From assembly GCF_030687295.1 (NCBI RefSeq), contig NZ_CP117425.1, positions 1,244,001 to 1,308,000 on the forward strand: DNA of 64,000 nt, written 5' to 3'. The stretch comes from Pseudomonas beijingensis (GTDB lineage Bacteria; Pseudomonadota; Gammaproteobacteria; Pseudomonadales; Pseudomonadaceae). Below the pieces are notes generated by a model. The model searched no databases. It was not told where the DNA came from and saw only the letters and a list, made by a program, of their open reading frames with translations. Positions 36,949 through 46,095 of the stretch are shown one piece after another. The translations under genes and the position numbers were made by a program. How positions within the stretch are numbered: position 1 is the first letter of the stretch; every line of letters begins with the position of its first letter.

Positions 36949-38949
36949 ATGAGTGCCTCGTCCCTGCCACCCAGCGGCCTGGTCCGCATGAACCCGCCGG
37001 TCTTTTACTTCGCCGCGACCTTTATCCTGCTGTTCGGCCTGGTGGTGATTGCCATGCCCGCGCAAGCCGGCGCCTGGTTGCTGGCCGCGCAGAACTGGGC
37101 GGCCAATACGGTCGGCTGGTACTACATGCTGGCGATGACGCTGTATCTGGTCTTCGTGGTGGTCACCGCCTTGTCCGGCTACGGCAAGATCAAGCTCGGT
37201 GCCGACCACGACGAGCCCGAATTCAGTTATCTGTCCTGGGCCGGCATGCTGTTCGCCGCCGGCATCAGCATCACGCTGTTTTTCTTCTGCGTTTCCGAGC
37301 CGCTGACCCACATGGTGCAACCGCCCCAGGGCGAGGCCGGTACCGCCGAGGCGGCGCGCCAGGCCATGCAGATCCTGTTCTTGCACTGGGGCCTGCACGG
37401 CTGGGGCGTTTTCGCGTTCGTCGGTATGGCCTTGGCGTACTTCGCCTATCGGCACAATCTGCCGCTGGCCCTGCGTTCGGCGTTGTACCCGTTGATCGGC
37501 AAGCGCATAAACGGCCCCATCGGTTACGCCGTGGACGGCTTCGGCATTATCGCGACGGTGTTCGGCCTCGGCGCGGACATGGGCTTTGGTGTGCTGCACC
37601 TCAATTCCGGGCTCGACTACCTGTTCGGCATCGCCCACACCCAGTGGATTCAGGTCGGCCTGATCGTGCTGATGATGGGGGCGGCGATCCTCGTGGCGGT
37701 GGCCGGTGTCGACAAGGGCGTGCGGGTCATGTCCGACATCAACATGCTGTTGGCCTGTGCATTGTTGCTGTTCGTGCTGTTCGCCGGGCCCACCCAGCAT
37801 TTGCTCAACACCTTGATCCAGAACATCGGCGATTACCTCGGCGCCCTGCCGATGAAGAGTTTCGACCTGTACGCCTACAACAAACCCAGCGACTGGCTGG
37901 GCGGCTGGACGGTGTTCTACTGGGCCTGGTGGATCGCGTGGTCGCCGTTCGTGGGGCTGTTCATCGCACGGATTTCCCGTGGTCGCACCATCCGTGAATT
38001 CGTGTTTGGCGTGTTGCTGATCCCCCTGGGTTTCACCCTGGCGTGGATGTCGATCTTCGGCAACAGCGCCATCGACCAAGTGTTGAACCACGGCATGAGC
38101 GCCCTGGGCATGTCCGCCCTGGAAAACCCATCGATGAGCCTTTACCTGCTGCTGGAAACCTATCCCTGGAGCAAGACCGTCATCGCGGTCACCGTGTTCA
38201 TCAGCTTCGTGTTTTTCGTCACGTCTGCCGACTCGGGCACGGTGGTGCTGTCGACGTTGTCGGCCAAGGGCGGCAACCCCGATGAGGACGGGCCGAAATG
38301 GCTGCGGGTGTTCTGGGGCGCGATGACGGCCCTGGTGACCAGTGCGTTGTTGTTCTCCGGCAGCATCGATGCCTTGAAGTCGGCGGTGGTGCTGACGTCC
38401 TTGCCGTTCTCGTTGATTTTGCTGTTGATGATGTGGGGCCTGCACAAGGCGTTTTACCTGGAGTCCCAGAAGCAGATCGCGCAATTGCATTCCCTGGCGC
38501 CGGTGTCGGGGGCGCGCCGGGGCACGGGCGGCTGGCGCCAGCGTTTGAGCCAGGCGGTGCATTTTCCGTCCCGTGATGAGGTGTACCGTTTCCTCGACAC
38601 GACGGTGCGTCCGGCCATTGAAGAGGTGACCGCGGTGTTCGTCGAGAAGGGCCTGACGGTGGTGACCCAGCCTGACCCGGCCAACGACAGCGTCAGCCTG
38701 GAGATCGGCCACGGGGAGCAGCATCCGTTTATTTACCAGGTGCAGATGCGCGGCTACTTCACGCCGTCCTTCGCCCGCGGCGGCATGGGCTCGAAGGAGC
38801 TCAACAACCGACGCTACTACCGTGCCGAGGTGCACTTGAGTGAAGGCAGCCAGGATTACGATTTGGTGGGCTATACCAAGGAGCAAGTCATCAACGACAT
38901 CCTCGACCAGTACGAGCGGCATTTGCAGTTCCTGCATTTGGTGCGCTGA
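36949..38949 (+). CDS. betT: BCCT-family choline transporter
   Basis: 666-residue secondary transporter that takes up choline with protons or sodium for conversion to glycine betaine, an osmoprotectant. Twelve helices are expected; the family signature is in LHWGLHGWGVFAFVGMALAYF and GFGIIATVFGLGADMGFGVLHL. A cytosolic C-terminal domain of about 150 residues (from about 515, RDEVYRFLDTTVRPAIEEV) is the osmosensing tail of long BetT forms. The ATG at 36949 is preferred over the longer open frame because of the preceding GGGGGG site and the start MSASSLPPSG. It stands alone here, without betIBA. Confidence 0.93.
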   Translation: MSASSLPPSGLVRMNPPVFYFAATFILLFGLVVIAMPAQAGAWLLAAQNWAANTVGWYYMLAMTLYLVFVVVTALSGYGKIKLGADHDEPEFSYLSWAGMLFAAGISITLFFFCVSEPLTHMVQPPQGEAGTAEAARQAMQILFLHWGLHGWGVFAFVGMALAYFAYRHNLPLALRSALYPLIGKRINGPIGYAVDGFGIIATVFGLGADMGFGVLHLNSGLDYLFGIAHTQWIQVGLIVLMMGAAILVAVAGVDKGVRVMSDINMLLACALLLFVLFAGPTQHLLNTLIQNIGDYLGALPMKSFDLYAYNKPSDWLGGWTVFYWAWWIAWSPFVGLFIARISRGRTIREFVFGVLLIPLGFTLAWMSIFGNSAIDQVLNHGMSALGMSALENPSMSLYLLLETYPWSKTVIAVTVFISFVFFVTSADSGTVVLSTLSAKGGNPDEDGPKWLRVFWGAMTALVTSALLFSGSIDALKSAVVLTSLPFSLILLLMMWGLHKAFYLESQKQIAQLHSLAPVSGARRGTGGWRQRLSQAVHFPSRDEVYRFLDTTVRPAIEEVTAVFVEKGLTVVTQPDPANDSVSLEIGHGEQHPFIYQVQMRGYFTPSFARGGMGSKELNNRRYYRAEVHLSEGSQDYDLVGYTKEQVINDILDQYERHLQFLHLVR

Positions 38950-38981
38950 CAGAGGTCCTGGTTTTTCTATCTTCACGGCCT

Positions 38982-39070
38982 CATCGCGAGCGGGCTCGCT
39001 CCCACAGGGTTAAGTGGTTCTCTCCTACAGGGCTAGTGATTTCCTTGTGGGAGCGAGCTTGCTCGCGATA
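38982..39070. repeat. REPIN
   Basis: Left arm diverged (CATCGCGAGCGGGCTCGCTC), right arm standard, between the convergent betT and SDR genes. Confidence 0.88.
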
Positions 39071-39100
39071 GCGGTTTGACTGGCGACGCAGAACGAAGCC

Positions 39101-39841
39101 TCAGACCAGCCCGCCATTGGCCCGCAGGACCTGCCCATTCACCCAGCCAGCGGCCGGGCTCACCAGGAACGCGATGATGCTGGCAATGTCCTGGGGCTGG
39201 CCGAGGCGTTCCAGGGGCGGCATCTTGGCGTAGTGCTGCACCTGTTCTTCGCTCTTGCCGTGCATGAACAGTTCAGTGGCGACCGGGCCGGGGGCCACGG
39301 CATTCACCGTGATCTGGCGCCCGCGCAGTTCCTTGGCAAACACCTGGGTCAGGGATTCCACCGCCGCCTTGCTGGCGATGTACACCGAGTAGCCGGGTAG
39401 GTTCAGGCCTACGGTACTGCTGGAAAAATTCACGATCCGGCCGCCGTCGTTCAGCCGGGTCGCGGCTTCGCGCAGGGTGTTGAAGGTGCCACGGGTGTTG
39501 ATGGCGAACGTCTGCTCGAACAGCTCGTCGCTGTGCTGCGCCAGGGGCATCACCTGGAGAATGCCAGCGTTGTTGATCAACACATCGACCTTGCCCAACT
39601 GCGCTTCGGTTTCATCGAACATCCGCCGCACATCGGCGGCGGAAGATACGTCCGCCTTGACCGCTATGGCTTGGTGGCCAGCCTGGCGCAATTGCACCAC
39701 CAACCTGGACGCCTCGCTGGCGCTGTTGGCGTAATTGACGACAACGGCAAAACCATCGCTGGCCAGTTGCTTGGCGATTTCGGCGCCAATGCCGCGGGAG
39801 GCGCCGGTCACGATGGCAACTTTCGAGTTTTGAACAGTCAT
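39101..39841 (-). CDS. Short-chain dehydrogenase/reductase
   Basis: 246-residue classical SDR using NAD(P)H. Cofactor motif VTGASRGIGAEIA (TGxxxGxG), NNAG at about 90, catalytic Ser in VNFSSSTVGL, Tyr and Lys in YSVYIASK (YxxxK), and the C-terminal GWVNGQVLRANGG. The Asn at NYAN after strand 2 suggests NADP(H). The substrate is unknown. It is divergent from a LysR-type gene with a 130-bp gap, the usual layout for a target and its regulator. Confidence 0.93.
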   Translation of the reverse strand: MTVQNSKVAIVTGASRGIGAEIAKQLASDGFAVVVNYANSASEASRLVVQLRQAGHQAIAVKADVSSAADVRRMFDETEAQLGKVDVLINNAGILQVMPLAQHSDELFEQTFAINTRGTFNTLREAATRLNDGGRIVNFSSSTVGLNLPGYSVYIASKAAVESLTQVFAKELRGRQITVNAVAPGPVATELFMHGKSEEQVQHYAKMPPLERLGQPQDIASIIAFLVSPAAGWVNGQVLRANGGLV

Positions 39842-39972
39842 GTGAGGGTTCCTTTGAGGTTGAGGGGCTGTGATCCGTTGAGGCCAGATTCACATGTTTA
39901 CTCTTGGCGATAAATGCACGAGAGTTGCCTTGACTGTTCAATTTTTTCCAACAATCAGCGCGTGGGGCTCAG

Positions 39973-40863
39973 ATGGACCAAGTCAAGGCGATGAGGGTGT
40001 TTGTCCGCATCTACGAGCGCAGCAGCTTCACCCTGGCCGCTGAAGACTTGAACATGCCCCGGGCCACGCTGACCCACACGCTCAATCAATTCGAAGCCTG
40101 GCTGGGCGTTCGTTTGCTGGAGCGCAGCACTCGCAAGGTGCGCCCGACCCTCGATGGCGAAGCCTACTACCCACGCTGCGTGCAATTGCTGGCGGAGCTC
40201 GAAGAAGCCGAACTGGCGTTTCGCGGCGTGGCGCCCAAAGGCAAACTGAGAGTAGACCTGCACGGCACCCAGGCCAGGTATTTCGTCATTCCGGCGTTAC
40301 CACAATTCATGGCCCGCTACCCCGAAATAGAACTGTTCATCAGCGAGGCGGATCGGTTTGTCGACCTGATTGCCGAGGGCGTCGATTGCGTGCTGCGCTC
40401 CGGTGCGCTGACGGACTCGTCATTGATCGGCCGGCGTGTCGCCAACCTTCGGCAAATCACCTGTGCCAGTCCCGGTTACCTGCGCCAGCACGGCGTACCG
40501 ACAAGCCTCGATGACTTGAAACATCACAGGGCGGTGAATTACGTCTCGCGGACCACCGGCAAGCTCTATCCGTTTGAGTTCATGGTCGATGGCGAACTCA
40601 AGGAGGTGCCGATCGGGGGCTCGTTGTCGGTGTCCGGCGCCGAAATCTATGCCGCCTCGGCCATCGCCGGCCTGGGCCTGATCCAATGCCCGCATTACCG
40701 AATGCAAGAGCAGATCCAGCAGGGCCTGATCCAGGAAGTCCTCCCTGCCACCCCACCACCGTCCATGCCGGTCTCGGTGCTTTATCCGCACAACCGACTC
40801 ATGTCGCCACGGGTTCGCGTATTCGTGGATTGGGTGGCGGAGGTGTTTGCGCAGGCGCGTTAG
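39973..40863 (+). CDS. LysR-family transcriptional regulator
   Basis: 296 residues: N-terminal helix-turn-helix (MDQVKAMRVFVRIYERSSFTLAAEDLNMPRATLTHTL arrangement, residues 1-60) and a C-terminal effector-binding domain (about 90-290). It belongs to the DhcR/YafC-like subgroup with the marker LLERSTRKVRPT. It likely controls the divergent SDR gene and itself. The effector is not known. Confidence 0.93.
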   Translation: MDQVKAMRVFVRIYERSSFTLAAEDLNMPRATLTHTLNQFEAWLGVRLLERSTRKVRPTLDGEAYYPRCVQLLAELEEAELAFRGVAPKGKLRVDLHGTQARYFVIPALPQFMARYPEIELFISEADRFVDLIAEGVDCVLRSGALTDSSLIGRRVANLRQITCASPGYLRQHGVPTSLDDLKHHRAVNYVSRTTGKLYPFEFMVDGELKEVPIGGSLSVSGAEIYAASAIAGLGLIQCPHYRMQEQIQQGLIQEVLPATPPPSMPVSVLYPHNRLMSPRVRVFVDWVAEVFAQAR

Positions 40864-40895
40864 TGTGCCCTCCGACTTCCTGGCACTGCAAAACC

Positions 40896-40986
40896 CTGTG
40901 GGAGCGGGCTTGCTCGCGAATGCGTCGGCAAATTCGAAATTTGTGCTGACTGACACACCGCTTTCGCGAGCAAGCCCGCTCCCACA
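40896..40986. repeat. REPIN
   Basis: Inverted arms of the GTGGGAGCGGGCTTGCTCGC variant between the LysR and aldo-keto reductase genes, which run in the same direction. Confidence 0.9.
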
Positions 40987-41071
40987 CCTCATATGCGAAC
41001 TTTCAGCCTGACCGAGGCGTCTGTGAAATGTTAGCTTCTGCCACCAGCCGTCCGAACAGAGAGCCTTTTCG

Positions 41072-42109
41072 ATGACCTACACCGCTGCGCAAAACCGCTA
41101 CGAGTCCATTCCTTACCGCCGCGTCGGTCGCAGCGGTCTGGTGCTGCCGGCGTTGTCGCTGGGGTTGTGGCACAACTTTGGCGACAGTACGCCCATCGAC
41201 ACCCAGCGCGCCTTGCTGCGCACGGCGTTCGACCTGGGGATCAACCACTTCGACCTGGCGAACAACTACGGCCCGCCCTACGGCAGCGCCGAGATCAATT
41301 TCGGCCGATTGCTGCGCGAAGATTTCAAGCAGTACCGCGATGAGTTGATCATCTCCAGCAAGGCCGGTTGGGACATGTGGCCGGGGCCTTACGGCCAGGG
41401 CGGTGGTTCGCGCAAATACGTGCTGGCCAGCCTCGACCAGAGTCTGCAACGCCTGGGGCTGGACTATGTGGATATCTTCTATTCCCACCGTTTCGACCCC
41501 GATACGCCACTGGAAGAAACCGCCAGTGCGCTGGCCACTGCGGTGCAGCAGGGCAAGGCGTTGTACATCGGTATTTCCTCGTATTCCGGGGTGAAGACCC
41601 GGGAAATGGCGGCGCTGCTCAAGGAGTGGAAAGTCCCGCTGCTGATCCACCAGCCGGCCTACAACCTGCTCAACCGCTGGGTGGAAAAAGACCTGCTGGA
41701 CGCCACCGACGAATTGGGTACCGGTGTGATTGCCTTCACCCCACTGGCCCAAGGCCTGCTGACCGACAAGTACCTCAAGGGCGTTCCGGCCGACGCGCGG
41801 GTGAATCGTCCGGGCGGTGGCTCGTTGCAGGCTTCGCACCTGTCGGAGGAGAACCTCGCCCACGTGCGTGCGCTCAATGAGATCGCCCAGCGTCGCGGCC
41901 AGAGCCTGGCCCAGATGGCGCTGGCCTGGACCCTGCGTGATCCCCGCGTGACCAGCGCCCTGATCGGCGCCAGTCGGCAGGAGCAGATCATCGAGAACGT
42001 CGCCGCCTTGCAGAACCTGAACTTCAGCGCCGAAGAACTGGCCGAGATCGACCGGTTTGCCCAGGAAGGCGGGATCAATCTTTGGGAGAAACCTTCGTCG
42101 GCGGAGTAA
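41072..42109 (+). CDS. mgrA: Aldo-keto reductase, L-glyceraldehyde 3-phosphate reductase type
   Basis: 345 residues with the (beta/alpha)8 aldo-keto reductase fold. Catalytic tetrad: Asp and Tyr in FDLANNYGPPYG, Lys in IISSKAGWDMWPGPYG, His in IFYSHRFDP. The sequence WDMWPGPYG and GGGSRKY mark the YghZ/Gpr (AKR14) group that reduces L-glyceraldehyde 3-phosphate and methylglyoxal with NADPH. Hence a detoxification role is likely. It is a single-gene unit. Confidence 0.9.
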   Translation: MTYTAAQNRYESIPYRRVGRSGLVLPALSLGLWHNFGDSTPIDTQRALLRTAFDLGINHFDLANNYGPPYGSAEINFGRLLREDFKQYRDELIISSKAGWDMWPGPYGQGGGSRKYVLASLDQSLQRLGLDYVDIFYSHRFDPDTPLEETASALATAVQQGKALYIGISSYSGVKTREMAALLKEWKVPLLIHQPAYNLLNRWVEKDLLDATDELGTGVIAFTPLAQGLLTDKYLKGVPADARVNRPGGGSLQASHLSEENLAHVRALNEIAQRRGQSLAQMALAWTLRDPRVTSALIGASRQEQIIENVAALQNLNFSAEELAEIDRFAQEGGINLWEKPSSAE

Positions 42110-42167
42110 TGAATCAGCCGATCAGCGATGTTCGGCTGAACATACAATCCTGTGACTGGAGATGATC

Positions 42168-42302
42168 TGTGGCGAGGGGATTTATCCCCGCTGGGCTGCG
42201 AAGCGGCCCCCCCCCAAGCAGCCAACTGGATCAACCTGATACACCGCATGCTCAGGTTTAGGGCTGCTTCGCAGCCCAGCGGGGATAAATCCCCTCGCCA
42301 CA
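42168..42302. repeat. REPIN of the GTGGCGAGGGGATTTATCCC family
   Basis: A long pair: GTGGCGAGGGGATTTATCCC-CGCTGGGCTGCGAAGC and its complement. The left part is expanded to a run of nine C (42207-42215). It lies between the convergent aldo-keto reductase and tauD genes. Confidence 0.9.
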
Positions 42303-42324
42303 AGAGCAATTCAGATTCAGTGCC

Positions 42325-43167
42325 TTACTTGAAAAACGGCACATCCCCCAACACCGTCGCCCGGTGCATTACCCGCCGGGCGGGGCGGTAGTCGTCCACG
42401 GCAAAATGCTGGGTGACGCGGTTGTCCCAGAACGCCACGTCGTTGACCTGCCAACGCCAGCGCAGGGTGAACTCCGGGCGAGTGGCGTGGGCAAAGAGCA
42501 GTTTCAGGATCGCCTCGCTTTCGGTCTCCGACAGTTCGTTGATGCGCGTGGTGAAGCCTTCATTGACGAACAGCGACCGACGCCCGCTCACCGGATGGGT
42601 GCGGATCACCGGGTGGGACAGCGGCGGGTTTTTCCGTCGTGCTTGTTCCCAGCGTTCCAGGTCCTCGGCGGTGTTACCAAACCGTTCCAATGGAAAGGAA
42701 CGGGTGAAGTCATGAGTCGCCGTCAGGCCTTCCAGCAAGTGTTTCAACGGTGTCGACAAGGCTTCGTAGGCGGCGATGCCGGTGGCCCACAAGGTATCGC
42801 CGCCCACCGTCGGCAGCAGTTTGGCGCTGAGCACCGCGCCCAGGGCGGGCGTCGGGAGGAAGGTCACGTCGGTGTGCCACACGGCGTTGTCGCGGACATC
42901 GGTGACGGCGGTGTCGAGCACCAATACTTCAGGCTGCTCCGGCACGTTGGGGTAGATCGGGTGAATGTGCAGGTCACCAAAATAGGCGGCGAAACGCGCT
43001 TGCTGCGTCGGCTCGATTGGTTGGTCGCGAAAGAACAGCACCTGATGCTCAAGCAGGGCCTGCTCGATGACATCACGATGTTCCGAGCTCAGTGGCTGGC
43101 TAATATCGATCCCGCTGATCTGCGCGCCAAGGGCGATGCTCAAAGGGGTAATGATCGGGCGGCTCAT
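42325..43167 (-). CDS. tauD: Taurine dioxygenase
   Basis: Fe(II)/2-oxoglutarate dioxygenase that hydroxylates taurine, which then falls apart into sulfite and aminoacetaldehyde. 280 residues. The iron ligands are His and Asp in AVWHTDVTF (HxD) and the distal His in RRVMHRATV; the 2-oxoglutarate Arg follows in the same block. The last gene of tauABCD; about 50 bp separate it from tauC. The ATG at 43167 begins the conserved [10 protein letters not shown]. Confidence 0.95.
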   Translation of the reverse strand: MSRPIITPLSIALGAQISGIDISQPLSSEHRDVIEQALLEHQVLFFRDQPIEPTQQARFAAYFGDLHIHPIYPNVPEQPEVLVLDTAVTDVRDNAVWHTDVTFLPTPALGAVLSAKLLPTVGGDTLWATGIAAYEALSTPLKHLLEGLTATHDFTRSFPLERFGNTAEDLERWEQARRKNPPLSHPVIRTHPVSGRRSLFVNEGFTTRINELSETESEAILKLLFAHATRPEFTLRWRWQVNDVAFWDNRVTQHFAVDDYRPARRVMHRATVLGDVPFFK

Positions 43168-43217
43168 TGTCGTGTTCTCGCGGTGGGGCGCCGAATGGAC
43201 GGCGTGGTCATTGGGTC

Positions 43218-44057
43218 TCAATGGGTCTGGCCGTGCCAGGGCACCAGTTTGCGTTGCAGGGCGCGCAAGCCCATTTCCATGGCGAAGGCGATCAGTGCGA
43301 TCACCAGGATCCCCAGCACCACCACATCGGTGACCAGGAACTGCGCCGCTGACTGCACCATGAACCCCAGGCCGCTGGTGGCGGCAATCAGCTCGGCGGC
43401 CACCAACGTCGACCAACCTACGCCCAGGCCAATGCGAATACCGGTGAGGATGTCCGGCAGGGCACTGGGCACGATCACATGGCGAATCAACTGTGCCCGT
43501 GTGGCGCCCAGCGATTGGGCCGCGCGCAGCTTGGCCCGGTCGACGGTGCGCACGCGGGTGGCGGTGGCAATGGCGATTGGGGCGAAGATCGCCAGGTAGA
43601 TCAGCAGTACCTTCGACAACTCGCCGATGCCGCACCAGATCACGATCAACGGCAGGTACGCCAACGGTGGAATCGGCCGGTAGAACTCGATCAACGGATC
43701 GAGCACGCCGCGCGCGATGCGGTTGGCGCCAATGGCGATGCCCACCGGCACCGCCGTCAGCACTGCGAACAACAGGCCCAGGCCGATGCGTTCAAGGCTG
43801 GCGGCCAAGTGTTGCCAGAGAGTGGAGTCCATGTAGCCATGGGTCACCAGCAACCAGCCTTTTTGCAGCACGGCCGACGGCGGGGGCAGGAACAGTGGTT
43901 CGATCAGACCGCTGGCGGTGACGGCCCACCAGGCTGCCAGCAAGGCGATCAAGGTCAAGCCACTGATCCAGCGCGTACTCAGATGGGGTCTCAAGTCGCT
44001 GGCCGTGGGCTTGTTCGCCGCATCACGGATCACGGCTGGAATTTCGTAGCTGCTCAT
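43218..44057 (-). CDS. tauC: Taurine ABC transporter permease
   Basis: 279-residue inner-membrane subunit with about six helices and the ATPase contact loop [25 protein letters not shown]. It has an N-terminal tail of about 35 residues before the first helix, as in TauC and SsuC. Its start overlaps the end of tauB by 4 bp (44054-44057, ATGA), so the two are translationally coupled. Confidence 0.95.
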   Translation of the reverse strand: MSSYEIPAVIRDAANKPTASDLRPHLSTRWISGLTLIALLAAWWAVTASGLIEPLFLPPPSAVLQKGWLLVTHGYMDSTLWQHLAASLERIGLGLLFAVLTAVPVGIAIGANRIARGVLDPLIEFYRPIPPLAYLPLIVIWCGIGELSKVLLIYLAIFAPIAIATATRVRTVDRAKLRAAQSLGATRAQLIRHVIVPSALPDILTGIRIGLGVGWSTLVAAELIAATSGLGFMVQSAAQFLVTDVVVLGILVIALIAFAMEMGLRALQRKLVPWHGQTH

Positions 44058-44848
44058 GCGCGCTCCTGGGGTCGAGTGGCGCTGCGTTGGGAGAACACTT
44101 TGGCGAGCACATGCTCGCGGGTTTCGATGAAGCGCGGGTCGGACTTGATCGACCGCGCCGACTCCCCTGCCTCGTAGCGCTGACCGAAATCCAGGCTCAG
44201 GCGCTCGACGATCTGCCCCGGGTTCGGTGCCAGCAGAATCAAGTCAGTGGCAAGGAAGACGGCTTCTTCAATGTCATGGGTGATCAGAAACACCGGCTTG
44301 GCGGTGTGCTGCCAGACCTGCAGCAACAGTTCCTGCATCTGCTCACGGGTGAAGGCGTCCAGCGCACCGAAGGGTTCGTCCATCAACAGCACACGCGGGT
44401 CGGCCGCCAATGCCCGGGCCAGGCCGACGCGTTGCTTCTGGCCGCCGGAGAGCTGCCAGACGCGGCGTTGCTCGAAACCGGCCAGGTCCACGAGGGCAAG
44501 CATTTCCCGGGCGCGAGCCTCACGCTTTTGCTTGGCGACCCCGGCCAGTTCCAGGCCGAACCCAACGTTTGCCAGCACGTCCTGCCAGGGCAGCAGCGCA
44601 TCATCCTGGAACACCACGCCGCGCTCGGCGCTCGGGCCCTTGACCGGCGTACCGTCGAGGGTGATCTGCCCGGCGCTGGGCTCGACGAACCCGGCAATCA
44701 GGTTCAACAGCGATGTCTTGCCACTGCCGGACGGGCCAAGGGCAACCAGCAACTGCTTCGGCCCCAGGGTCAGGGAAATATCCGCCAGCACCGGTTCCGC
44801 CGCGCCGGGGTACTGTGCGCTGATGCGCTCCAGCTGTAGCAAGGCCAT
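44054..44848 (-). CDS. tauB: Taurine ABC transporter ATP-binding protein
   Basis: 264-residue ATPase of the nitrate/sulfonate/taurine family. Walker [11 protein letters not shown]-loop FQDDALLPW, signature [14 protein letters not shown], Walker [14 protein letters not shown] and H-loop ITHDIEEAV are all present. The FGALDA form of the D-loop is typical of TauB and SsuB. It sits between tauA (21 bp upstream) and tauC. Confidence 0.95.
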   Translation of the reverse strand: MALLQLERISAQYPGAAEPVLADISLTLGPKQLLVALGPSGSGKTSLLNLIAGFVEPSAGQITLDGTPVKGPSAERGVVFQDDALLPWQDVLANVGFGLELAGVAKQKREARAREMLALVDLAGFEQRRVWQLSGGQKQRVGLARALAADPRVLLMDEPFGALDAFTREQMQELLLQVWQHTAKPVFLITHDIEEAVFLATDLILLAPNPGQIVERLSLDFGQRYEAGESARSIKSDPRFIETREHVLAKVFSQRSATRPQERA

Positions 44849-44869
44849 CGCCTGTCTCCCTTTTTTTGA

Positions 44870-45847
44870 TCAGTGAGTGATGTATTTGGCGCTGACGTAA
44901 GGCGCGTAGTCCGGCAGTACGGCGTCGACCTTGCCTTGCTCTTTGAGGAACGCGGCGGTGTCGGTGATGGCTTGGGTGGTCGGTGTGCCAAGACTCACGA
45001 CCTGATCGGCCGCCAGGGGAAAGACGTTGCCTTGCAGCAACAGCGGGATATCACTGGCCTTGGCGCCGGAGAGCTTCACCAGTTTGTCGACATTGGACGC
45101 ATCGGCCAGCCAGGCTTTTGGGTCCTTGCGGTACTGGGCGTAGGCGTCCAGGGTGACTTTGGCGAAGGCGGTGACAATTTCAGGATGCTTCTGGGCGAAG
45201 TCCTTGCGCACGATCCAGGCATCGAAGGTTGGTGCGCCGAACTTGGCCAGTTCCGCGGAGGTGATCAGCACCTTGCCGTTTTCCTTGGCCACGCCCAGGG
45301 CCGGATCCCAGACGTACGTGGCATCGATGTCGCCGCGCTTCCAGGCGGCGATGATGGCCGGTGGCGCCAGGTTGAGCACGGTGACTTTCGACGGGTCGAT
45401 GTTCCAATGCTTCAACGCGGCGAGCAGGCTGTAGTGCCCGGTGGACACGAACGGCACGGCGATCTTCTTGCCGATCAGATCTTGCGGGGAATTAATGCCG
45501 GAGCCATCACGAACCACCAAGGCCTCGGCGGCGCCGATCTGGGTGGCGATGAGGAAGGTTTCCACCGGGACCTGGCGGGTGATTGCGGCCGTCAATGGGC
45601 TGGAGCCGAGGTAGCCGATCTGCACGTCGCCCGAGGCGATGGCGCTGATGACATCGGCGCCGTTGTCGAACTTGCGCCAGTCGATCTTGGCTTGGGTGGC
45701 TTTTTCATAGGCGCCGTCGGCCTGGGCGACTTTGGCCGGGTCGACGGTGGTCTGGTAAGCGACGGTCAGGTCGGCCGCCTGGGCAAAAAGACTCGTTGCG
45801 GCCAGGGAGGCGGCCGCGAGAAGGCGAAGGGGGAAACGCAAAGACAT
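44870..45847 (-). CDS. tauA: Taurine-binding periplasmic protein
   Basis: 325 residues: signal peptide (MSLRFPLRLLAAASLAATSLFAQA) and a sulfonate-binding fold (VAYQTTVDPAKVAQADGAY, DVQIGYLGSSPLTAAI, VPFVSTGHYSLLAALKHW). It delivers taurine to TauBC. The start at 45847 has GGAG 8 bp upstream; a start 15 bp earlier is possible. First gene of the tauABCD unit, with an AT-rich control region upstream. Confidence 0.95.
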   Translation of the reverse strand: MSLRFPLRLLAAASLAATSLFAQAADLTVAYQTTVDPAKVAQADGAYEKATQAKIDWRKFDNGADVISAIASGDVQIGYLGSSPLTAAITRQVPVETFLIATQIGAAEALVVRDGSGINSPQDLIGKKIAVPFVSTGHYSLLAALKHWNIDPSKVTVLNLAPPAIIAAWKRGDIDATYVWDPALGVAKENGKVLITSAELAKFGAPTFDAWIVRKDFAQKHPEIVTAFAKVTLDAYAQYRKDPKAWLADASNVDKLVKLSGAKASDIPLLLQGNVFPLAADQVVSLGTPTTQAITDTAAFLKEQGKVDAVLPDYAPYVSAKYITH

Positions 45848-45908
45848 GGAAAATCTCCTCAACAGGCCGCCGGATGTTCGGCGTTGGAGGAGACTAAATG
45901 ATCTAAGA

Positions 45909-45953
45909 ATTGGAAAATAAATAACTTTTTCGAATGAGCTTATTTTCGAAAAA
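45909..45953 (-). promoter_or_regulatory. tauA control region: shared 12-mer and a 9-bp inverted repeat
   Basis: ATTGGAAAATAA (45909-45920) is identical to the motif upstream of tcyJ. Next to it a perfect inverted repeat, TTTTTCGAA (45926-45934) and TTCGAAAAA (45945-45953), is separated by 10 bp. The layout, 62-106 bp before the tauA start, fits a LysR-type activator such as CysB or a Cbl-like protein; the regulator itself is not in the window. Confidence 0.5.
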
Positions 45954-45978
45954 ATCTATTGAAGACGGCTCGGAGCCC

Positions 45979-46070
45979 TTGTGGCAAGGGAGCTTGCTCC
46001 CGCTCGGCTGCGTAGCAGCCGTAAAAGGGGCCTGCTTTGCAGTCCAGCGGGAGCAAGCTCCCTCGCCACA
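45979..46070. repeat. REPIN of the GTGGCGAGGGAGCTTGCTCC family
   Basis: Left arm has one change (GTGGCAAGGGAGCTTGCTCC), right arm standard. It lies between the tauA control region and the end of gshA. Confidence 0.88.
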
Positions 46071-46095
46071 AAAAGCCGTCTTCGTCAAAGAGGGC

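Noticed and set aside
36847..38976. 709-codon open frame antisense to betT
   Set aside because: Low-complexity His/Arg/Gln composition typical of antisense frames in GC-rich genes.
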